Below, one piece after another: positions 18,756-28,167 of a DNA stretch of 64,000 nucleotides. The position numbers were made by a program, and so were the translations under genes. The stretch comes from Methylobacterium amylolyticum (lineage in GTDB: Bacteria; Pseudomonadota; Alphaproteobacteria; Rhizobiales; Beijerinckiaceae). The DNA lies in assembly GCF_030700245.1 (NCBI RefSeq), contig NZ_JAUYZI010000037.1, positions 1-64,000 on the forward strand, given 5' to 3'. A model generated the notes under the pieces. It saw only the letters and a program-made list of their open reading frames with translations, had not been told where the DNA came from and did no database searches. The number at the start of each line of letters is the position of its first letter. The first letter of the stretch is position 1.

Positions 18756-19208
18756 TTGGGGCTCGACGACGACATCGCGATCCTCGCTGCCGCGCCGCTG
18801 CTCGGCTTCCTCGACCGTGACGCCCTGCGCCTGCTGACCTTCGCGTCGGAGCGGCGCGACCTCGCCGACGGCGACCTGCTGTTCTCCCGCGGCGACCCGG
18901 CCGACGGCGGCTTCGTGGTGATGGCGGGCACGATCCGCCTCGAACCCCGGGCCGCGGGCGCCGAGCCGGTCCGGGCCGGCCGCTCCGCCCTGATCGGCCA
19001 GCGCGCCCTGTTCGTGCGAGGGGAGCGCCCCGCCGAGGCGCGGGCGGAGGGCCCGGCGGAGGTGATGCGGATCACCCCCACCCTGATGCGCCGGGTGCTG
19101 GAGGAGTTCCCCGGAGCCGCCCGCGCCATCCACGCCGCCCTGGCCGAGGATCTCGCCGGCTTCGTCGCCGATCTCGGCCGGGTGCAGCGCCTGCTCCGGG
19201 ACGCCTGA
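18756..19208 (+). CDS. Cyclic-nucleotide-binding-domain protein without DNA-binding domain
   Basis: 150 residues consisting of a cNMP-binding beta-barrel: PLLGFLDRDALRLLTFASER, then GDLLFSRGDPADGGFVVMAG and a conserved-type ALIGQRALFV where the phosphate-binding cassette sits. The typical Arg of PBC is not clear. No Crp-type helix-turn-helix follows; the tail is a helix (RAIHAALAEDLAGFVADLGR). A TTG at 18756 is the best in-frame start. It probably senses a ligand and acts on a partner, perhaps linked to the response regulator upstream. Confidence 0.7.
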   Translation: MGLDDDIAILAAAPLLGFLDRDALRLLTFASERRDLADGDLLFSRGDPADGGFVVMAGTIRLEPRAAGAEPVRAGRSALIGQRALFVRGERPAEARAEGPAEVMRITPTLMRRVLEEFPGAARAIHAALAEDLAGFVADLGRVQRLLRDA

Positions 19209-19382
19209 TACCGTTTCCGGGTGAACCGTTCGGTGATCCGGCCCCGCACCGTCATCGCGAGCCGTAGGCGAAGCGACCCAGGGTAGCGCGCGGTTTGAGA
19301 CGGTGGCGCTGCTGGATTGCTTCGCTCCGCTCGCAAAGACGGCGAGAGTCGATCCCGAACCCTTCAGCCGGACGTCGTATGA
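19208..19382 (+). repeat. R1 fold-back repeat, copy 4
   Basis: Begins two bases after the stop-codon region of the preceding gene with ATACCGTTTCCGGGTGAACC and matches copy 2 almost throughout. The arms include CGTCATCGCGAGCCGTAGGC and CGCTCCGCTCGCAAAGACGG. Confidence 0.88.
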
Positions 19383-19412
19383 GGCTGCGCGTCCGGGCGG
19401 GTCCGGGGACCC

Positions 19413-20105
19413 CTACCGCTCCGCCGCCCGCACCTCCGCCGTCGCCGCCGCGAGATCGCAGCGGAAGCCGGGATCGCGCAGCAGCACCTCGGCGAGGATC
19501 ATCCCGGCGATCCGGCCGGCCTCCAGATCGGTGAGGAAGTGCGTGCCGGCCTCCGTCCGGGCGTGGGCGTAGACCTGGGCGCGGGCGAGCAGGGCCCGCC
19601 GGCGCTCCGGCACGATCTGGGCGAGCATCGTGGCGGTGAGGGTGCCGAAGGCCGCGTGGCCGCCCGGGTAGGAGGTCGAGTGCGAGCGGTCGCCGAAGGT
19701 GCGGAGTCCCGGATCCAGCGTGTAGGGCCGGGGCCGTTGGTACGCGTGCTTGGCCGCGTTCACCGCCGCGCTGCTGGTCTTGTAGAGGCGTGCGACCAGG
19801 GCCGCGAGGCGCGGGGCGCGCGCCGCCGTGTAGGCGGGCCCGAGGACGCCGGCGAACTGGTCGAGGGTGTACGTGATGTCGGACTCGATCCGGGCTTCGT
19901 CCGCCGGGGTTCGCGCCGCGACCGCCGCCCGCAGGGCCTTCATGTCCGCCTCGGCCTCCGGGGAGGCGGGCTCGGGCGGGGGCGGCAGCACCCGTTCCAG
20001 GCCGAGCGTCGCCCCGTCGACCCAGGGCGCGCAGGTCTCCGCCGCCGCCGGCCCCGCGGCCAGCAGCGCCAGGACCGGCACCAGGATCGTGAGCGCGCGC
20101 ATCAT
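19413..20105 (-). CDS. Periplasmic PAP2-type acid phosphatase
   Basis: 230 residues. A signal peptide (MMRALTILVPVLALLAAGPAAA) is followed by a PAP2 (class A nonspecific acid phosphatase-like) domain. The three phosphatase motifs are recognisable: KHAYQRPRP (K-x6-RP), SYPGGHAAFGT (PSGH-type; Ser replaced by Gly at the second position) and ARTEAGTHFLTD (SR-x5-H-x3-D type). Probably dephosphorylates organic phosphates in the periplasm. Divergent from dapD; a second paralogue lies at 22034. Confidence 0.85.
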   Translation of the reverse strand: MMRALTILVPVLALLAAGPAAAETCAPWVDGATLGLERVLPPPPEPASPEAEADMKALRAAVAARTPADEARIESDITYTLDQFAGVLGPAYTAARAPRLAALVARLYKTSSAAVNAAKHAYQRPRPYTLDPGLRTFGDRSHSTSYPGGHAAFGTLTATMLAQIVPERRRALLARAQVYAHARTEAGTHFLTDLEAGRIAGMILAEVLLRDPGFRCDLAAATAEVRAAER

Positions 20106-20183
20106 GAGTTCCCCGCCTCAGGTGACAGCCCCGGCGCCCCCTAGTAAGCACGGCCGAGCAACAGCCGGAAGCCTCGCGAGACC

Positions 20184-21026
20184 ATGTCCCACGCCGACCT
20201 CGTCGCCACCATCGAGACCGCCTGGGACGACCGCGCCGGCGTCTCGCCCGCCACCACGGGCCGGGTGCGCGAGGCGGTCGAGGCGGCGCTGGAGCTGCTC
20301 GATTCCGGGCAGGCCCGGGTCGCCGAGAAGGCGGGCGAGGACTGGCAGGTCAACCAGTGGCTCAAGAAGGCGGTGCTGCTGTCCTTCCGCCTCAACGACA
20401 TGGCGGCGGTCTCCGGCGGCCCCGGCGGCGCGCCGTGGTGGGACAAGGTGCCCGCCAAGTTCGCCGGCTGGGACGAGGCGCGGTTCCGGGAGGCGGGCTT
20501 CCGGGCCGTGCCCGGCTGCTTCGTGCGCCGCGGCGCCTACGTCGCCCCGAACGCGATCCTGATGCCGAGCTTCGTCAACCTCGGCGCCTATGTCGGCGAG
20601 GGCACGATGGTCGACACCTGGGTCACCGTCGGCTCCTGCGCGCAGATCGGGAAGAACGTCCACCTGTCGGGCGGCGTCGGCATCGGCGGCGTGCTGGAGC
20701 CGCTCCAGGCCAACCCGGTGATCATCGAGGACGACTGCTTCATCGGCGCCCGCTCCGAGGTGGTCGAGGGCGTCATCGTCGGCCAGGGCTCGGTGCTGTC
20801 GATGGGCGTCTATATCGGCGCCTCCACCAAGATCATCGACCGGGCCACCGGCGAGGTGTTCTACGGCCGCGTGCCGCCCTACTCCGTGGTGATCTCGGGC
20901 ACGCTGCCCGGCAAGCCGCTGCCCGACGGCACCCCCGGCCCGGGCCTGTACTGCGCGGTGATCGTCAAGCGCGTCGATGCCGGCACCCGCGCCAAGACCG
21001 CGATCAACGACCTCCTCCGCACCTGA
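20184..21026 (+). CDS. dapD: Tetrahydrodipicolinate N-succinyltransferase
   Basis: 280 residues. Transfers succinyl from succinyl-CoA to tetrahydrodipicolinate in the lysine/diaminopimelate pathway. The left-handed beta-helix hexapeptide repeats are plain: [53 protein letters not shown] and [15 protein letters not shown]. The N-terminal helices LNDMAAV and [20 protein letters not shown] are typical. A hydrolase-like gene follows after 26 bp. Confidence 0.96.
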   Translation: MSHADLVATIETAWDDRAGVSPATTGRVREAVEAALELLDSGQARVAEKAGEDWQVNQWLKKAVLLSFRLNDMAAVSGGPGGAPWWDKVPAKFAGWDEARFREAGFRAVPGCFVRRGAYVAPNAILMPSFVNLGAYVGEGTMVDTWVTVGSCAQIGKNVHLSGGVGIGGVLEPLQANPVIIEDDCFIGARSEVVEGVIVGQGSVLSMGVYIGASTKIIDRATGEVFYGRVPPYSVVISGTLPGKPLPDGTPGPGLYCAVIVKRVDAGTRAKTAINDLLRT

Positions 21027-21052
21027 TTCTCTTCGGACTCGGGAGCCGCCCG

Positions 21053-21910
21053 ATGGACACGACGCGGACGCTCGATCTCGTGGTCGGCGGCCGCGCGCTG
21101 CCGACCGTCTGCGACGTGGTCGGCGACGGGCCGGAGGCGCTGCTGCTGCCGGCCCTGTCCACCATCTCGGCCCGGTCCGAGATGCGCGACCTCGCGGGGG
21201 ATCTCGGTCGGGACCACCGCTGCCTCGTGCCGGACTGGCCGGGCTTCGGGGCCCGGCCGCGGGCGCGGGTGCCGCTGGAGCCCGCGACCTTCCACGCCTT
21301 CCTCGACGCGCTGCTCGCCGCCGCCCCCGGGCCCTACGCTCTCGGCGTCGCGGCCGGCCACGCCGCCGGCTACCTCGCCGCCGCCGCGCGCCGCCATCCC
21401 GGAACCTTCGCCCGGCTGGTGCTGGTGGCGCCGACCTGGCGCGGGCCGCTGCCGACCGCGATGCCGGGCCGCGCCCACTGGTTCCCCCGCATCCGCCGGG
21501 CGGTCGAGGCGCCCGTCGTCGGCGAGGCGCTCTACCGCCTCAACATCTCCCCGCCGATCATCGGCCGGATGATGCGCGCCCACGTCTACGCCGACCGGGA
21601 CCGCGTCACCCCGGCCCTGGTGCGGGCCAAGCACGCGATCACCCGCCAGCGCAACGGCCGCTTCGGCACCGCCGCCTTCGTCACCGGCGGCCTCGACCCG
21701 GTGGGCAGCCGCGACGCCTTCCTGGCGCTGTTCGGCGACGGCCTGCCCCCGACCCTGGTGCTGCGCCCGGACGGCGCCCCGCGCCGCTCGGGGGCGGAGA
21801 TGGACGCGCTCGCCGGCAGCGGCCGGGTGGCGGCGGCCGCGATCCCTGGGGCGCTGAGCCCGCACGAGGAACATCCGGCCGCGGTCGCCGCCGCCATCCG
21901 CGGCGCCTGA
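21053..21910 (+). CDS. Alpha/beta-hydrolase-fold protein, nucleophile apparently missing
   Basis: 285 residues with an alpha/beta-hydrolase layout: PDWPGFGARPRAR (oxyanion-side loop), LRPDG and a C-terminal His in SPHEEHP. The nucleophile elbow, normally GxSxG, reads LGVAAGHAAGYLAA, so Ala stands where Ser is expected. It may be catalytically dead or use other chemistry. It lies 26 bp after dapD and may be co-transcribed, but has no known tie to lysine synthesis. Confidence 0.7.
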   Translation: MDTTRTLDLVVGGRALPTVCDVVGDGPEALLLPALSTISARSEMRDLAGDLGRDHRCLVPDWPGFGARPRARVPLEPATFHAFLDALLAAAPGPYALGVAAGHAAGYLAAAARRHPGTFARLVLVAPTWRGPLPTAMPGRAHWFPRIRRAVEAPVVGEALYRLNISPPIIGRMMRAHVYADRDRVTPALVRAKHAITRQRNGRFGTAAFVTGGLDPVGSRDAFLALFGDGLPPTLVLRPDGAPRRSGAEMDALAGSGRVAAAAIPGALSPHEEHPAAVAAAIRGA

Positions 21911-22033
21911 AGCGGAGCCTCTGGACAGAATCAGTCCCGTGTGCAGGGACTTGGAGGGCTGACCGGAACGTTGGCCCCGTGAAGCGCCGTCCCGCGCGGG
22001 CGGCCCGCCCACCCCGAGCCACGCCAGGACCCG

Positions 22034-22912
22034 ATGCCCCGCACCCCGATCCTGCCGGCCCTGCTCCTCACCGCCTGCCTCGCGACGGCGGCGCACGCGG
22101 CCGAGCAGGCCGCGCCCAAGGCCGCGCCGCCGCCGGAGGCGCCCTCCGCCCCCTCGGTGGGCAACGAGACGCTGAAGCCCGGCAAGCCCGCGCTCAAGCC
22201 CTACCTGGCCGAGGGGGCGATGCCGGATCCGCTGAAGGTGCTCTCCGCGCCCCCCGCGCACCACTCGCCGCTGGAGATGGCCGACCGCGCCGCCTTCACC
22301 ACCACCCGGTCGCTCAAGGGCACGCCGCGCTGGAATCTCGCCGCCAACGACGTCGCCGAGGGCGCCGCCGCCGTGCTGGACAACTACGCCTGCATCCTCG
22401 GCACCCGCATCGACCAGGCCCGGGTGCCCGCGACCCTCAACCTGCTGGAGCGCGCCCGGATCGACCTCGCCAACGCCACCCGCATCCCGAAGGTGCATTT
22501 CCGGCGGCTGCGCCCGTTCGTCGGCAACGACGCGCCGATCTGCGTCCAGCGCACCCAGGCGCTCGCCGACAGCTTCAGCTACCCGTCCGGCCACGCCACG
22601 CAGGGCTGGGCCTACGCGCTGATCCTGGCGTCCCTGGTGCCGGAGAAGGCCACCGCGATCCTTGCCCGCGGCCGGGCCTACGGCGAGAGCCGCATCGTCT
22701 GCGGCGTCCACTGGCTGAGCGACGTGGTGGCTGGGCGCCTCAACGGCTCGGCGGTCTTCGCCGCGCTGGTCGGCGACGCCGCCTTCCGGTCCGACATGGA
22801 CAAGGCCCGGAGCGAGCTGCGCGGCGCCCTGGCCGGAGGCGGCGCCGGGCCGGATCAGGCCGTCTGCCAGCGGGAGGCCGAGGCCTTGCGGGAGCCGGCG
22901 CTTGAGTTCTGA
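22034..22912 (+). CDS. Class A nonspecific acid phosphatase (PAP2), secreted
   Basis: 292 residues. A signal peptide (PALLLTACLATAAHA) and Pro/Ala-rich linker precede a PAP2 domain with full motifs: KVHFRRLRP (K-x6-RP), SYPSGHATQGWA and GESRIVCGVHWLSDV (SR-x5-H-x3-D). Three Cys in the mature part could form disulfides. Probably a periplasmic phosphomonoesterase. Paralogue of the gene at 19413-20105. Confidence 0.9.
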   Translation: MPRTPILPALLLTACLATAAHAAEQAAPKAAPPPEAPSAPSVGNETLKPGKPALKPYLAEGAMPDPLKVLSAPPAHHSPLEMADRAAFTTTRSLKGTPRWNLAANDVAEGAAAVLDNYACILGTRIDQARVPATLNLLERARIDLANATRIPKVHFRRLRPFVGNDAPICVQRTQALADSFSYPSGHATQGWAYALILASLVPEKATAILARGRAYGESRIVCGVHWLSDVVAGRLNGSAVFAALVGDAAFRSDMDKARSELRGALAGGGAGPDQAVCQREAEALREPALEF

Positions 22913-23094
22913 TGCGCGGGGCGCGCTCGCGGCGGGGCCGGACCCGGCGTTCGCACGGCGTCCACAGCGTTCGAGCGGCGCGCGCGCGACGACCGTGATT
23001 CGGGAAAGTGTTGTTTCGACTGATGAAGCCGTCTTTAACGCTCGTTATATTCAGATCAGATTGGATAGAGTCTAGATTTTAACTGTTCCAAATG

Positions 23095-23110
23095 TGTGAT
23101 TTTTATCACA
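23095..23110. promoter_or_regulatory. CRP/FNR-type palindrome upstream of the TonB receptor
   Basis: TGTGATTTTTATCACA: perfect TGTGA-N6-TCACA, the CRP-type consensus. It ends 77 bases before the receptor ATG, inside an unusually AT-rich 110-bp stretch (about 22995-23110) that is likely the promoter. A second weaker dyad, TTTAACTGTTCCAAA, lies just upstream (about 23078-23092). Confidence 0.55.
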
Positions 23111-23187
23111 TTTTCGGCTTGATCGCGGGGCCGTGAGCGAGCGAGTTGGGGGCGTGCGCCGCAGGGGCGCGCCTCCGGGGTTCCCGT

Positions 23188-25467
23188 ATGCCGCGCCGTT
23201 CCGCCCGCCTCGTCGTCCTGCTCGCGTCCACCGCCCTCGCCGGCCCGGCCGCGGCCCAGCAGGCGGACGTGCGGTTGAAGGAGATCACGGTGGAGGCCGC
23301 CCCGCCGAAGGCGCGGCCCGCGCCCGGCGCGGGCGCCGCCGCCCCGGCCCAGCCCCCGCCCCCCGGGCCGCCGACCGCGGCGGCCGCGCCCGTGCCGACG
23401 GGTCCCGGCGGCGACAGCGCCGCGACGAGCGGGGGCGGCGGCGGTCCCTCGGGCGTGACCGGCTACGTCGCCCGCGTCAGCCCCACCGCCACCAAGACCA
23501 ACACGCCGCTGATCGAGACCCCGCAATCGGTCTCGGTCGTCACCCGCGCGCAGCTCAACGACCGCAACGTGCAGGACGTGAACCAGGCGCTGTCCTACAC
23601 CCCCGGCGTGTCGGCCAACGTGTTCGGCTTCGATCCGCGCTTCGACGCGTTCTACATCCGCGGCTTCCTGGAGACCTACGACGGCATCTTCCGCGACGGG
23701 CTGCGTCAGGCGGGCGTCAACCTCGCGGTGCCGCGGGTGGAGCCCTACGGCACCGAGGCGCTGACGATCCTGCGCGGGCCGGCCTCGGGCCTCTACGGCC
23801 TCGGCTCGCCGGGCGGCATCGTCGACATCACCTCCAAGCGGCCGGTGTTCACGCGCTTCGGCGAGGCGTGGTTCCAGGCCGGCAACTACGACCGCGTCCA
23901 GGGCAATTTCGACGTCGGCGGCCCGGTGGAGGGCACGGACGGCACCCTCGCCTACCGGCTCACCGGCGTGGTGCGCCAGTCCAACACCTACCTGCCGAAC
24001 GGGGCCGACGACCGGGTCATGATCGCCCCGGCCTTCACGTGGCGGCCCTCGGCCGACACCAGCTTCACCCTGCTCACCGAGTACCTGAACAGCCGCGCGC
24101 CCGGCACCGCCACCTTCTACAACGCGCCGGGCTTCGTGGTGACGCGGCTCTACCAGGGCGACGGCAACTTCAACCGCTTCGACGTGGAGCAGTACCGGAT
24201 CGGCTACGCCTTCGAGCACCGGTTCACGCCGGACCTGATCTTCCGCCAGAACTTCCGCTACCAGAACGTCGACGCCAAGCTCGCCTACACCGAGATCACC
24301 GACGTGACCGGCTTCTCGGCCCAGCGCTTCGCCGGCCTGATCCACGACCGGCTCGGAACGGTCGGGCTCGACAACCAGCTCGAGGCGCATCTCACCACCG
24401 GCCCCGTGGCGCACACGCTCCTGATGGGCGTCGACTACTACCATTACGACTTTCGGCGCGAGTCCGGCTTCAACTCCGCCGTGCCGGATCTCGACATCGC
24501 CGGGGTGACCGACTTCAAGCGGTTCAACTACCGGACCTTCGTCCCGCGCCCGGCGCTCAACAGGGCCTCCGAGCAGTCCCAGGACCAGCTCGGCCTCTAC
24601 CTCCAGGAGCAGGCGAAGGTCGACCGCTTCGTGCTGACCCTGACCGGGCGCCACGACTTCGTCTCGCAATCCACCCGGTCCGGAACGCCGGCCGCCCTCG
24701 GCGCCGCCACCACGCGCAACGATTCCGCCCTCACCGGCCGCCTCGGCCTGAACTACCTGCTGACCCCGAACTTCGTCCCCTACGCGAGCTACGCCACCAC
24801 CTTCACCCCGCAGGTCGGCGTCGATGCCAGCGGCCGCTCCTTCAAGCCCGCCACCGGCGACCAGATCGAGGCTGGCGTGAAGTTCGCGGTCCCGAACACC
24901 AACGTCACCGGCTCGTTCGCCGGCTTCGACATCGTGCAGTCGAGCATCCTGCGCACCGACCCGACCAACTCCGCCAATCAGGTCGCCACCGGCTCGGTCG
25001 AGTCGAAGGGATTCGAGGCCGAGCTGACCGCCAATTTCGGGCCCGGCACCAACCTGACCGTCGCCTACACCCACCTCGACTTCCGCTTCCTGCGCTCCAC
25101 CGACGCGCAGGGGCGCGTGATCGACGGCAACGCCCTGTCCGGCATCCCCGGCGATACGTTCTCGGCCTTCGGCACCTACCTGTTCGGACCGGGCCACCCG
25201 CTCTCCGGCCTCCAGGTCGGCGGCGGCATCCGCTACGCGAGCACCAGCTTCGCCGACGACCGCAACACCGTGCGCAACCCCACCGTGACCCTGTTCGACG
25301 CGCTGGTCGCCTACGACTTCGCCGCCCTCGACCCGCGGTTCAAGGGCCTGCGCGCGCAGATCAACGGCTACAACATCTTCGACCGGGACTACACCAACTG
25401 CCAGGCCGGCTTCTGCTACCGCGGCGCCCCCGCGACGGTGATCGGCAGCCTGATCTTCCGCTGGTAG
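23188..25467 (+). CDS. TonB-dependent siderophore receptor
   Basis: 759-residue outer-membrane receptor for ferric siderophores. Signal peptide (LVVLLASTALAGPAAAQ), a TonB-box-like LKEITVEA, then a Pro/Ala/Gly-rich linker (about 45-100). The plug domain has IETPQSVSVVTRAQLND and VNQALSYTPGVSANVF, followed by ILRGPASGLYGLGSPGGIVD. The 22-strand barrel ends in the C-terminal signal GSLIFRW with terminal Trp. ATG at 23188 was preferred over an upstream in-frame codon because it starts the signal peptide. No siderophore synthesis or ABC genes are nearby. Preceded by a CRP-type palindrome. Confidence 0.95.
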   Translation: MPRRSARLVVLLASTALAGPAAAQQADVRLKEITVEAAPPKARPAPGAGAAAPAQPPPPGPPTAAAAPVPTGPGGDSAATSGGGGGPSGVTGYVARVSPTATKTNTPLIETPQSVSVVTRAQLNDRNVQDVNQALSYTPGVSANVFGFDPRFDAFYIRGFLETYDGIFRDGLRQAGVNLAVPRVEPYGTEALTILRGPASGLYGLGSPGGIVDITSKRPVFTRFGEAWFQAGNYDRVQGNFDVGGPVEGTDGTLAYRLTGVVRQSNTYLPNGADDRVMIAPAFTWRPSADTSFTLLTEYLNSRAPGTATFYNAPGFVVTRLYQGDGNFNRFDVEQYRIGYAFEHRFTPDLIFRQNFRYQNVDAKLAYTEITDVTGFSAQRFAGLIHDRLGTVGLDNQLEAHLTTGPVAHTLLMGVDYYHYDFRRESGFNSAVPDLDIAGVTDFKRFNYRTFVPRPALNRASEQSQDQLGLYLQEQAKVDRFVLTLTGRHDFVSQSTRSGTPAALGAATTRNDSALTGRLGLNYLLTPNFVPYASYATTFTPQVGVDASGRSFKPATGDQIEAGVKFAVPNTNVTGSFAGFDIVQSSILRTDPTNSANQVATGSVESKGFEAELTANFGPGTNLTVAYTHLDFRFLRSTDAQGRVIDGNALSGIPGDTFSAFGTYLFGPGHPLSGLQVGGGIRYASTSFADDRNTVRNPTVTLFDALVAYDFAALDPRFKGLRAQINGYNIFDRDYTNCQAGFCYRGAPATVIGSLIFRW

Positions 25468-25587
25468 CCCTGCCCCGCGACACGCTCTCGCCGCAGAGGA
25501 ATCGTAACGGATCGCCCGCACACTCGTGGCGCGGGACTCCCGGTCCGAGCTAGACGGTACGGCGAAGCGGGGCGGAACGGCGGCGTG

Positions 25588-26133
25588 ATGAGGCGTTCGG
25601 GTGGATCGGTTGCGGCGCGGATCGGCCGCCTCGCCTGCGTCGCGGGCCTGACCTTCGGCCTCTCGGCCTGCTTCCGGCCGCTCTACGGGCCGACCGCCTC
25701 GGGCGAGTCGATCCAGGCGCTGCTCGCCTCGGTGCAGGTCGACGAGGTGGCGATGGCCCAGGGCCAGGAACGCCTGGGACACTACCTGCGCAGCGAGCTG
25801 ATCTTCGACCTCGACGGATCGGGCCAGCCCGCCGCCAAGCGCTACCGCCTGAAGCTCTCCGGCTCGGAGGTTGTGCAGACCCCGATCGTCTCCTCCACCA
25901 CCGGCCGCGCCGAGGCCGGCACGATCGTCGCCAACATCCGCTACAGCCTGGAGGACATGGCCGGGCTCAAGGTGATCAGCGAGGGCGTGGCGACCTCGAC
26001 GGCGACCTATGACCGCTCGATCCAGCGCTTCGCCAGCCAGCGCGCGGCGCGCGACGCGGAGATCCGGCTGGCGAACGTTCTGGCCGACCAGATCAAGACG
26101 CGCGTCGCCTCCGTGCTCTCGACCAAGCCGTGA
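25588..26133 (+). CDS. lptE: LPS-assembly lipoprotein LptE-like
   Basis: 181 residues. The N-terminus is a lipoprotein signal with lipobox LSAC (about residues 25-28) followed by FRPLYG, as in alphaproteobacterial LptE. LptE plugs the LptD barrel that delivers lipopolysaccharide to the outer leaflet. The rest has a mixed alpha/beta pattern with YRLKLSGSEVVQTP and a C-terminal helix NVLADQIKTRVAS. It precedes holA by seven bases, the standard alphaproteobacterial arrangement, which supports the call. Confidence 0.85.
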   Translation: MRRSGGSVAARIGRLACVAGLTFGLSACFRPLYGPTASGESIQALLASVQVDEVAMAQGQERLGHYLRSELIFDLDGSGQPAAKRYRLKLSGSEVVQTPIVSSTTGRAEAGTIVANIRYSLEDMAGLKVISEGVATSTATYDRSIQRFASQRAARDAEIRLANVLADQIKTRVASVLSTKP

Positions 26134-26140
26134 GCCGGCT

Positions 26141-27172
26141 TTGACCGCGGTCAAGGCGGGCGAGATCGAGGGGCTGATCCGCCGGGGCCCGGACCCGCGC
26201 ATCCCGGTGATCCTCGTCTACGGGCCGGATACCGGCCTCGTGACCGAGCGGGCCAAGCGGCTCGCCGAGGATTTCGTCGCGGACGCGGGCGACCCCTTCG
26301 CCCTGGTGAAGATCGACGGCGACGCGCTGGCCTCCGATCCCGGCCGCCTCTGCGACGAGGCCGGCACCCTCGGCCTGTTCGGCGGGCGCCGCGCGATCTG
26401 GGTCCGTCCGGGGACGCGCAACTACGCGCCCGCCGTCGAGGCCGTGCTCGGGATGCCGGTCGCCGACGCGCGCATCGTGGTGGAGGGCGGCGACCTCGCC
26501 AAGAACAACCCGCTGCGGGTCCTGTGCGAGCGCTCGCCGAAGGCGCTCGCCATCCCCTGCTACCCCGACGACGAGCGGGCGCTCGCCGACCTGATCGACC
26601 GCACCCTCCAGGAGCGCGGCCTGCGCATCGACCGCGAGGCCCGCGAGACGTTGGCCCGCAGCCTCGGCGGCGACCGCCGCGCCAGCCTGATGGAGATCGA
26701 CAAGCTCGCCCTCTACGCGCACGGGCAGGGGAGCGTGACGCTGGACGACGTGGAGGCGGTGGCGAGCGACGTGGCCGCCAGCGTCCTCAACACCCTGATC
26801 GACGCCGCCTTCGACGGCCGCAAGGCCCTGGTCGAGCGCGACTATCGCCGCTTCCGCACCGAGGGGCTCGATCCCGGAATCGTGCTCGGCGCGGCGCTGC
26901 GCCACGCGCTGACCCTGCTCGCCACTCGCCTCGACAACCCCGACAAGACGCCGTCGATGATGGCCGCGGGCTGGCGCGGCCTGCACTTTAAGCGCAAGGC
27001 CAGCATCGAGGCGCAGCTCGGCGCCTGGGCGCCCGGCACCCTCCGGCAGGCGGCCACCGCGCTCCAGGAGGCGATCCTCGCTTGCCGCCGGTCGGACCCG
27101 GAACTGGCGCACGCCCTGGCCTCGGCGGCGCTGCTGCGGATCGCCGAGGCCGGGGCGCGGCGGCGGCGCTGA
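26141..27172 (+). CDS. holA: DNA polymerase III delta subunit
   Basis: 343 residues. Clamp-loader subunit that opens the beta clamp. Characteristic stretches: IPVILVYGPDTGLVTERAK at the N-terminus, AGTLGLFGGRRAIWVRPG, VVEGGDLAKNNPLR, SLGGDRRASLMEIDKLALYA and AAFDGRKALVERDYR. The start is taken as TTG at 26141, seven bases after lptE; no better in-frame start is seen. Transcribed with lptE. Confidence 0.92.
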   Translation: MTAVKAGEIEGLIRRGPDPRIPVILVYGPDTGLVTERAKRLAEDFVADAGDPFALVKIDGDALASDPGRLCDEAGTLGLFGGRRAIWVRPGTRNYAPAVEAVLGMPVADARIVVEGGDLAKNNPLRVLCERSPKALAIPCYPDDERALADLIDRTLQERGLRIDREARETLARSLGGDRRASLMEIDKLALYAHGQGSVTLDDVEAVASDVAASVLNTLIDAAFDGRKALVERDYRRFRTEGLDPGIVLGAALRHALTLLATRLDNPDKTPSMMAAGWRGLHFKRKASIEAQLGAWAPGTLRQAATALQEAILACRRSDPELAHALASAALLRIAEAGARRRR

Positions 27173-27247
27173 CCGCGCCGGACACGGAGCGGAGACAGGG
27201 CCGGCCTATGCGGCCGCGTCGCGTCCGCCGAACCGCAAGGAGTCCCG

Positions 27248-28069
27248 ATGCCGTTTCCCGCCTCCCGCCGCGGCCTGCTGGCCGCCCTCGGCGCCTCGGC
27301 CGCCGGCCTGATGCCGGCGCGGGCCGCCTCGCCCGCGGCCCCGGCCGCTCCGGACGCGGAGGGGGAGGGGACCTGCTGGCTGACGCCGCAGGCCGTCGAG
27401 GGGCCGTTCTACCGCGACCCGAAGCTGGTGCGGTCCGACATCCGCGAGGGCCGCCCCGGCGTGCCGCTCCGGCTCGCCCTGCGCGTGATCGAGGCGGGGC
27501 GCTGCGCGCCGGTCGCCGGCGCCCGGGTCGATGTCTGGCACTGCGATGCGCAGGGGCTCTATTCCGGCTATCCGGGGCAGGGGGAGACGGGCGCGGACAC
27601 CACCGGCCAGACCTTCCTGCGCGGCAGCCAGACCACCGACGCCGCCGGCCGCGCGGGCTTCGACACGATCTATCCCGGCTGGTATCCTGGCCGCGCGACG
27701 CACGTGCACGTCAAGGTCTTCCTCGACGCCCGCACGATGCTCACCGGCCAGATCTACTTCCCCGACGCGCTCAGCGAGTTCCTGTACGCCCGCGTCCCGG
27801 CCTATGGCGGGCGGGCCGTCGAGCGGACGATCATCAACGCCAACGACGGCCTCGCGGCCGACGACCCCGACCGGCGCGGCTTCTGCGCGGTGTCCGAGGA
27901 GCGCGACCGCTACCGCGCCGCCCTGGTGCTCGGCGTCGACCGGGCGGCCGACGGCGACGGCGGCCCCCCTGGCCCGGGCCCCGGCGGTCCGCCGCGCCGC
28001 CCGCGCGCGCGGATGTCCCCGCAGGAGCGGATCGCGGCGCTGGTGCCGGGCCTGCGGCGGGACCGCTGA
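27248..28069 (+). CDS. Exported intradiol ring-cleavage dioxygenase-like protein
   Basis: 273 residues. It starts with a Tat-like signal (ASRRGLLAALGASAAGLMPA), then a domain related to protocatechuate 3,4-dioxygenase. The non-haem Fe(III) ligands are recognisable: Tyr in WHCDAQGLYSGY and the Tyr/His/His group in TIYPGWYPGRATHVHVKVF. The C-terminal tail is Gly/Pro-rich. Most family members are cytosolic catechol dioxygenases; twin-arginine-exported homologues exist but their substrates are unclear. Stands alone. Confidence 0.82.
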   Translation: MPFPASRRGLLAALGASAAGLMPARAASPAAPAAPDAEGEGTCWLTPQAVEGPFYRDPKLVRSDIREGRPGVPLRLALRVIEAGRCAPVAGARVDVWHCDAQGLYSGYPGQGETGADTTGQTFLRGSQTTDAAGRAGFDTIYPGWYPGRATHVHVKVFLDARTMLTGQIYFPDALSEFLYARVPAYGGRAVERTIINANDGLAADDPDRRGFCAVSEERDRYRAALVLGVDRAADGDGGPPGPGPGGPPRRPRARMSPQERIAALVPGLRRDR

Positions 28070-28167
28070 GGGTTCGTGCGGTTGGAAGGGTTGAACCTCG
28101 GCGGCTCGGCAACCAAGCTCTGGCATCGATCGCTCGAGGCGGGCGAGTCTCGCCGCGAGGAGGCTCT

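Noticed and set aside
22995-23110. Fur or RirA box at the TonB receptor
   Set aside because: No clear GATAATGATAATCATTATC-like or TGA-N9-TCA site; only a weak dyad and the CRP-type palindrome stand out.
23056-26202. Very long open frame (over 1,000 codons) on the minus strand
   Set aside because: It is antisense to the TonB receptor, lptE and the start of holA, is full of Arg/Gly/Val/Asp, and matches no family. High GC keeps such frames open.
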